Shown in pieces: positions 23,551 through 27,183 of a DNA stretch of 27,183 nucleotides. A program made the position numbers and the translations under genes. Source of the stretch: Bacteroidetes bacterium UBA1947 (GTDB taxonomy: Bacteria > Bacteroidota > Bacteroidia > Chitinophagales > Chitinophagaceae). Numbering within the stretch: the stretch's first letter is position 1; each line of letters begins with the position of its first letter. Under the pieces are notes generated by a model that had not been told where the DNA came from, searched no databases, and worked only from the letters and a program-made list of their open reading frames with translations. The DNA lies in contig DDET01000069.1 in assembly GCA_002336915.1 (NCBI GenBank), positions 1 through 27,183 of the forward strand. Direction: 5' to 3'.

Positions 23551-23587
23551 GTTAATGCAAAGAGAATTAAAGTTAATTAAGGTTAAT
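23551..23587. promoter_or_regulatory. Three phased GTTAAT direct repeats in the divergent promoter region
   Basis: GTTAAT at 23551-23556, 23572-23577 and 23582-23587, spaced 21 and 10 bases, that is two and one helical turns; the first and last extend to GGTTAATGC. They lie between the GLPGLI and histidine kinase starts. OmpR-type regulators bind tandem half-sites spaced by about one turn, so this is the likely site of the adjacent response regulator. Confidence 0.55.
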
Positions 23588-23598
23588 GCTTTGTACAG

Positions 23599-25101
23599 AT
23601 GAGCTATGCATGTCGTAATTTGGCAGTACAATTTATAGGATTGATACCGGCTAAGAAACTAAAAAGGGTAAAGTACCTGATGCTCTCCAGCCAGCTTTTA
23701 TTGCTGGCCTTTATGGGCTATTGGCTATACTCGCAATACAAGAGCACCAGCACAGATTTCCGCAAAGCGATAACAGCCCAGTTTGAGGAATCGCAAAGAA
23801 AAGTGTCGGACTCTCTTTTATTGGGAGATCTTACCAAAGAAGGACTTTTGCCACACCCCAGCCAGATAGCGACGATAGATGTACACTCTAAAAGCAGTAT
23901 AGAGTTAAGCCCCGAAGCAAAAACCTCGCACAACTTTGACATTATACGGACCCAAAATATCAATCGCCCGTGGGAACCGAAACCGGGGGAAGCATTTGTG
24001 CTTGAAAACAATGGCCCCGATACAAATAGCCATTTACCTTTTCGAAAAGATGTAAACTTTAGTGTGATCATCAGGAGAGCTAATGCCATTGCCGACTCGG
24101 ACGAAACAAGGCTATTTCATCGTGACACTTTGATGTTCAACAGCGAGTTTGAAAAAAAGATGAAAGAAAATGGCTGGGGCTTCAAAATAAAATGGCTTAG
24201 GGATAGCATGAGTGGCCCTAGAGGAAAGAAGAATATCTATATAAAGAGCCAGTACTTCACCAACTCATACGGAGTGGAGATCAGCCATTTTTCGTGGTAC
24301 CTTATTAAAAAAATATCTCCTCAAATATTGTTCACGCTGGCACTGCTTGTTGTTACCGGCTTCGCATCAAGGCTGGCATATAAAAGCCTTAAAGAGCAGG
24401 TGGCGCTGGGCACTATCAAGAACGACTTCATCAGCAATATGTCGCATGAGCTGAAGACACCTGTATCAACGATCAAAGTGGCGCTGGAGGCATTGGATAC
24501 CTACAATGTGATAGAGGACAAAAAAACTGCCAAGGAATACCTTGAAATGGCCAATATAGAAGTGAAGCGACTGGACCTGCTCATTAACCAGGCGCTGAAT
24601 ACTTCGCTGCTCGAGGATGGGAGGATCGCATTCCATAAAGAAAAAGAAGACTTGCAAAAACTTGTTAGTGAAGTGCTCGACGTTTTGAAACTACGCTTTG
24701 CCCAGCAGCATGCACAGGTGAACTATAACAAGAGTGGCAATAGATTTTACTCTCAAGTGGATAAGCTGCATATACAAGGCGTATTGATCAACATACTGGA
24801 TAACAGCCTGAAGTATGGTGGCAAAGACCCCATAATAGACGTGAATATTACCGAAGATGAAAAAGAGACAACAATAACTATTGCAGACAAAGGGCCGGGC
24901 ATACCGGCAGCTTACCTCGATAAAGTGTTTGAAAAATTCTTCCGGGTGCCTACGGGTAATGAGCATAATGTAAAGGGCTACGGGCTTGGCCTCAGCTATG
25001 CCAAACAAGTAATGCAGCAGCACGGAGGCAGCATCAAAGCAGCAAACAAGCCGGAAGGGGGCAGTATTTTTACACTTACTTTTATTAAAGACGCGGCGTG
25101 A
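23599..25101 (+). CDS. Two-component sensor histidine kinase
   Basis: 500-aa membrane kinase. Membrane segment 1 lies about 25-45 and segment 2 about 240-260, enclosing a periplasmic sensor of about 195 residues with no named domain. HisKA follows with the H-box FISNMSHELKTPVST (phospho-histidine H283). The ATPase domain shows the N-box LINILDNSLKYGG, the G1 box DKGPGIP, the F-box FEKFFRVP and the G2 box GYGLGLSYAKQVM. All catalytic motifs are intact. No HAMP domain lies between the second membrane segment and HisKA. Its stop overlaps the response regulator's GTG start (GTGA), so the pair is translationally coupled. Divergent from the GLPGLI/barrel operon; an envelope signal is likely. Confidence 0.95.
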   Translation: MSYACRNLAVQFIGLIPAKKLKRVKYLMLSSQLLLLAFMGYWLYSQYKSTSTDFRKAITAQFEESQRKVSDSLLLGDLTKEGLLPHPSQIATIDVHSKSSIELSPEAKTSHNFDIIRTQNINRPWEPKPGEAFVLENNGPDTNSHLPFRKDVNFSVIIRRANAIADSDETRLFHRDTLMFNSEFEKKMKENGWGFKIKWLRDSMSGPRGKKNIYIKSQYFTNSYGVEISHFSWYLIKKISPQILFTLALLVVTGFASRLAYKSLKEQVALGTIKNDFISNMSHELKTPVSTIKVALEALDTYNVIEDKKTAKEYLEMANIEVKRLDLLINQALNTSLLEDGRIAFHKEKEDLQKLVSEVLDVLKLRFAQQHAQVNYNKSGNRFYSQVDKLHIQGVLINILDNSLKYGGKDPIIDVNITEDEKETTITIADKGPGIPAAYLDKVFEKFFRVPTGNEHNVKGYGLGLSYAKQVMQQHGGSIKAANKPEGGSIFTLTFIKDAA

Positions 25102-25808
25102 AAAAGAAAGTGCTTTATATAGAAGATGAACTGTTCCTGGCCCGCATCGTAAAAGAGACGCTGGAACTGAAGGGCTATGAGGTGCTGCATAAAAAAGACG
25201 GCGGTCGGCTGGTGGATCTTGTACAATCTTTTTCGCCGGATATATGTATACTGGACGTGATGCTGCCGAACGTGGACGGCTATACTTTGGGCAGCACCAT
25301 CCGTAACATCCATCCACAACTACCGGTAATATTCCTTACAGCAAAAACGCAGACCGAGGATATACTCAAAGGTTTTTCATCGGGCGGTACCGACTATCTA
25401 AAAAAGCCCTTCAGTATGGAAGAGCTGATGGCGCGAATTGAGAACCAGCTGAGGATCACATCGCCCAAGGAGCAAAACAGCAAAACCATAACAGAGGATA
25501 TATTGCTGGGTAAATATCATTTTTCACCCGGCAGGTATGAACTGAAGATAAATGATACGGTTATAAAACTGTCGAGCAGGGAATCAGAGATATTGAGCAT
25601 TTTATGCAACCATGCCAACAAAATCGCTGAAAGGCGCAAACTGCTGCATGCTGTATGGGGTGATGATTCCTTTTTCAACTCGCGCAACCTGGATGTATAT
25701 ATCCGGAAGCTAAGGGATTATCTCTCCCGGGATAAGGATATAGAGATCATAACCCTGAAAGGAAAAGGGTACCATTTTGTGGTACCCTCTATAAATAATA
25801 ACATTTAG
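25098..25808 (+). CDS. OmpR-family response regulator
   Basis: 236-aa regulator. The receiver domain (2-118) has acidic residues E9-D10, phospho-acceptor D53 in ILDVMLPNVDGY, T in FLTAK, and the conserved K in DYLKKPF. The C-terminal winged helix (about 135-232) shows IKLSSRESEILSILCNH, RKLLHAVWGDDSFFNSRNLDVYIRKLRDYLSRD and ITLKGKGYHF, typical of OmpR/PhoB. It starts at GTG 25098, overlapping the kinase stop by 4 bases. It is the probable regulator of the divergent GLPGLI/barrel operon and of its own promoter through the GTTAAT repeats. Confidence 0.96.
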   Translation: MKKKVLYIEDELFLARIVKETLELKGYEVLHKKDGGRLVDLVQSFSPDICILDVMLPNVDGYTLGSTIRNIHPQLPVIFLTAKTQTEDILKGFSSGGTDYLKKPFSMEELMARIENQLRITSPKEQNSKTITEDILLGKYHFSPGRYELKINDTVIKLSSRESEILSILCNHANKIAERRKLLHAVWGDDSFFNSRNLDVYIRKLRDYLSRDKDIEIITLKGKGYHFVVPSINNNI

Positions 25809-25813
25809 TACAA

Positions 25814-26884
25814 TTAATCCTGGAACATTATTGTTTTTGCAAGCACCTGATCCTTGCCCTGCATTATCCTTGAAAAATATATGCCGCTATGGTCAAGTTC
25901 GGACTTTGCTATGGTGGCAGTTCCCTGAAAGTCTTTTTTAATAACAAGCTGCCCAAGCGTATTATACAGATACAGTGTATATATTTTTGAATCGCCAGAA
26001 GAGAAGGCCATTGTGTTCTGAGCCGGATTGGGGTAGATACTGAAGCTTCCTGTTTTCACATTAGTAACCTTCGTTACGGGGTGGATCTCCAGCTTTTGAA
26101 CTGCTGCGTTCAATACTGAATCATCGACGTGCGCGGGGCTAAATGCGGATACAAAAGCTACCATTGTTATCTTATTCTCGTCGTAGCTGACAGGGAGTGT
26201 ATAGTGAAAAATATGCGCGTAATTCTGCCCCACAGCCGGTGCGGAGGTCAACACGCCTGCAAGGCCCCATGGGGATGGCAACAGCGCTCGGGCCACATGC
26301 CTGTGCATGAAACCCGTGATAGGATCGCCCTTGCCAAAGAAGGGGTTGCCTACTGTGGTATTGAATGCATTCCTCTGGGCGTATCCTGTACCTGTCCCGG
26401 TAACAGAATCCTCCACGATGTACAGGCTTATCCTGTAGTCGCCGGTATCTATGTTTGATGTTATGCTTACCTGCACATGCGCGGCAATATCGCGGGTAAT
26501 GCTATCCCAGGTGCCATCCAGCATTACATCCAGCTTGGTTGCCGCAGCCAGGCGCTGTTGTATGTTCGGCTTCCATTGTGTATCCGGCAATCCTACAACA
26601 CCCGTGTGGCTTATCCTGTCGATAGCTGCGGCGGGGTATGCGTTAGCGTAGGCAAGACCAATCGTATCTGCCGCAGCAAAATCCATGGAATCGGATGGGC
26701 TGAAGGAATGCAGGCAAACGGGGATGAGATTGGGATACAATGCGGCCATAGAGTCGACATAATGAGCTCCCATAGGGGACAGAGAATCTTTAGCCCCGGT
26801 AAACTCTTCAAGTAAAACCATCCGTTGGGCATTTACACCAAAGGCAATCAAAGCAAAAAACAGGAAAAGTATTGATTTTTTCAT
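25814..26884 (-). CDS. Omp28-like exported protein with T9SS C-terminal sorting domain
   Basis: 356-aa exported protein. Signal peptide 1-20 (MKKSILFLFFALIAFGVNAQ). The next about 260 residues follow Omp28-related proteins: RMVLLEEFTGAKDSLSPMGAHYVDSMAALYP, then IPVCLHSFSPSD and YPAAAIDR. Family members I recall have a thioredoxin-like CxxC after EEFTG; here it is absent (GAKDSLSP). The final about 75 residues are a type IX secretion sorting domain: SFSIYPNPAQNTMAFSS, YLYNTLGQLVIKKDF, LDHSGIYFSRI. The frame extends 17 codons upstream, but the signal peptide fixes ATG 26884. Convergent with the response regulator (5 bases between stops). A -7 box lies 58 bases upstream. Confidence 0.88.
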   Translation of the reverse strand: MKKSILFLFFALIAFGVNAQRMVLLEEFTGAKDSLSPMGAHYVDSMAALYPNLIPVCLHSFSPSDSMDFAAADTIGLAYANAYPAAAIDRISHTGVVGLPDTQWKPNIQQRLAAATKLDVMLDGTWDSITRDIAAHVQVSITSNIDTGDYRISLYIVEDSVTGTGTGYAQRNAFNTTVGNPFFGKGDPITGFMHRHVARALLPSPWGLAGVLTSAPAVGQNYAHIFHYTLPVSYDENKITMVAFVSAFSPAHVDDSVLNAAVQKLEIHPVTKVTNVKTGSFSIYPNPAQNTMAFSSGDSKIYTLYLYNTLGQLVIKKDFQGTATIAKSELDHSGIYFSRIMQGKDQVLAKTIMFQD

Positions 26885-26942
26885 AGACACATTTTTAGAT
26901 CCACCAACTTCATACAAAGGCAAGGAAATCACCATTGCGATG

Positions 26943-26950
26943 CAAAAATA
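26943..26950 (-). promoter_or_regulatory. -7 box TATTTTTG for the Omp28-like gene
   Basis: Minus-strand TATTTTTG fits TAnnTTTG and would give a leader of about 50 bases. It lies between the small membrane peptide and the Omp28-like gene, suggesting the latter has its own promoter. No -33 TTG found. Confidence 0.42.
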
Positions 26951-26977
26951 TGTAAAATACTCATCCTGTGCTTTTTA

Positions 26978-27124
26978 TTACTTCCCCCTGATGATGCCGA
27001 GGAGCAAAGAAATAGCTGCAAGCACCAGCAGCACATAGATCAGGTGACCGGCGTTCCACCAAACAAGTCCTAATATCCATCCGATAACCAGCAAAACAGC
27101 AATTAAGTAAAGGCAGCCCCTCAT
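26978..27124 (-). CDS. Lmo0937-type small membrane protein
   Basis: 48-aa membrane peptide. The sequence starts MRGCLYLIAVLLVIGWILG, continues LVWWNAGHLIYVLLVLAAI and ends SLLLGIIRGK: two hydrophobic helices separated by a short turn with Trp-Trp and Gly-His. This pattern (M/RxxLxxIAxxLVxxWxxGxxxxxxGxxIHxLLVxAxIxxxxxxxRG) is that of the Lmo0937-family membrane proteins common in Bacteroidota and Firmicutes; their role is unknown. It starts at ATG 27124 and stops with TAA at 26978-26980. Very short, but the family match and hydrophobicity support it as a real gene. Confidence 0.82.
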   Translation of the reverse strand: MRGCLYLIAVLLVIGWILGLVWWNAGHLIYVLLVLAAISLLLGIIRGK

Positions 27125-27183
27125 AAAGACGATTTTGTACAGGCAAGGTACAACAATATCTTTTTCCCCAAAACAAAAGCGTC

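Noticed and set aside
1..27183. CRISPR arrays, tRNA or rRNA genes, insertion sequences
   Set aside because: No regular repeat-spacer pattern, cloverleaf, rRNA-like sequence or transposase-like protein was seen on either strand; covariance-model searches could not be run.

Overview
The window looks like chromosome from a Bacteroidota member, most likely of the Chitinophagaceae type. The evidence is the protein families: GLPGLI protein, CarboxypepD_reg/outer-membrane beta-barrel protein, an Omp28-like protein with a type IX secretion sorting domain, and XRE-pentapeptide and DUF3606 proteins. Bacteroidota-style -7 promoter boxes (TAnnTTTG) lie ahead of several genes, and classical Shine-Dalgarno sequences are scarce. 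No rRNA, tRNA, CRISPR array, transposase or integrase gene was seen.

Layout. 1-7055 is housekeeping and DNA repair: the Mrp-type ATPase (minus, cut by the window edge), a small exported CarboxypepD_reg-like protein, an AHSA1/SRPBCC protein, an AlkB-type dioxygenase, the three-domain NHEJ ligase LigD (PE-LIG-POL, 903 aa), a DUF3606 protein and a DUF72 protein. 7056-11366 is an AT-rich accessory segment. Two nuclease-like genes, a winged-helix plus PD-(D/E)xK protein and a CoiA-like protein with a C-terminal zinc-ribbon-like motif, sit between two gene-free stretches of about 0.7 kb that are full of palindromes and short repeats. 11367-13941 holds a small conserved-looking protein, then an AraC regulator, a TetX-like flavin monooxygenase and a DoxX-like membrane protein that look like one transcription unit. 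13977-14915 is an XRE-pentapeptide fusion. 15174-19886 has four VOC (glyoxalase/dioxygenase fold) proteins interspersed with the rRNA pseudouridine synthase RluF, a NYN-LOTUS putative RNase and a GNAT acetyltransferase. 19953-25808 is an envelope module: a GLPGLI protein and a beta-barrel protein in one operon, divergent from a histidine kinase/response regulator pair. 25814-27124 holds an Omp28-like T9SS cargo protein and a 48-aa Lmo0937-type membrane peptide.

How the genes may work together. LigD and AlkB are both DNA-damage functions but are convergent, not co-transcribed; no Ku gene is visible. The two-component pair probably controls the GLPGLI/barrel operon: the divergent region carries three GTTAAT half-sites spaced 21 and 10 bp. 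The AT-rich two-gene nuclease cassette is the best candidate for an undescribed (possibly defence or DNA-uptake/processing) system, but its function is inference only.
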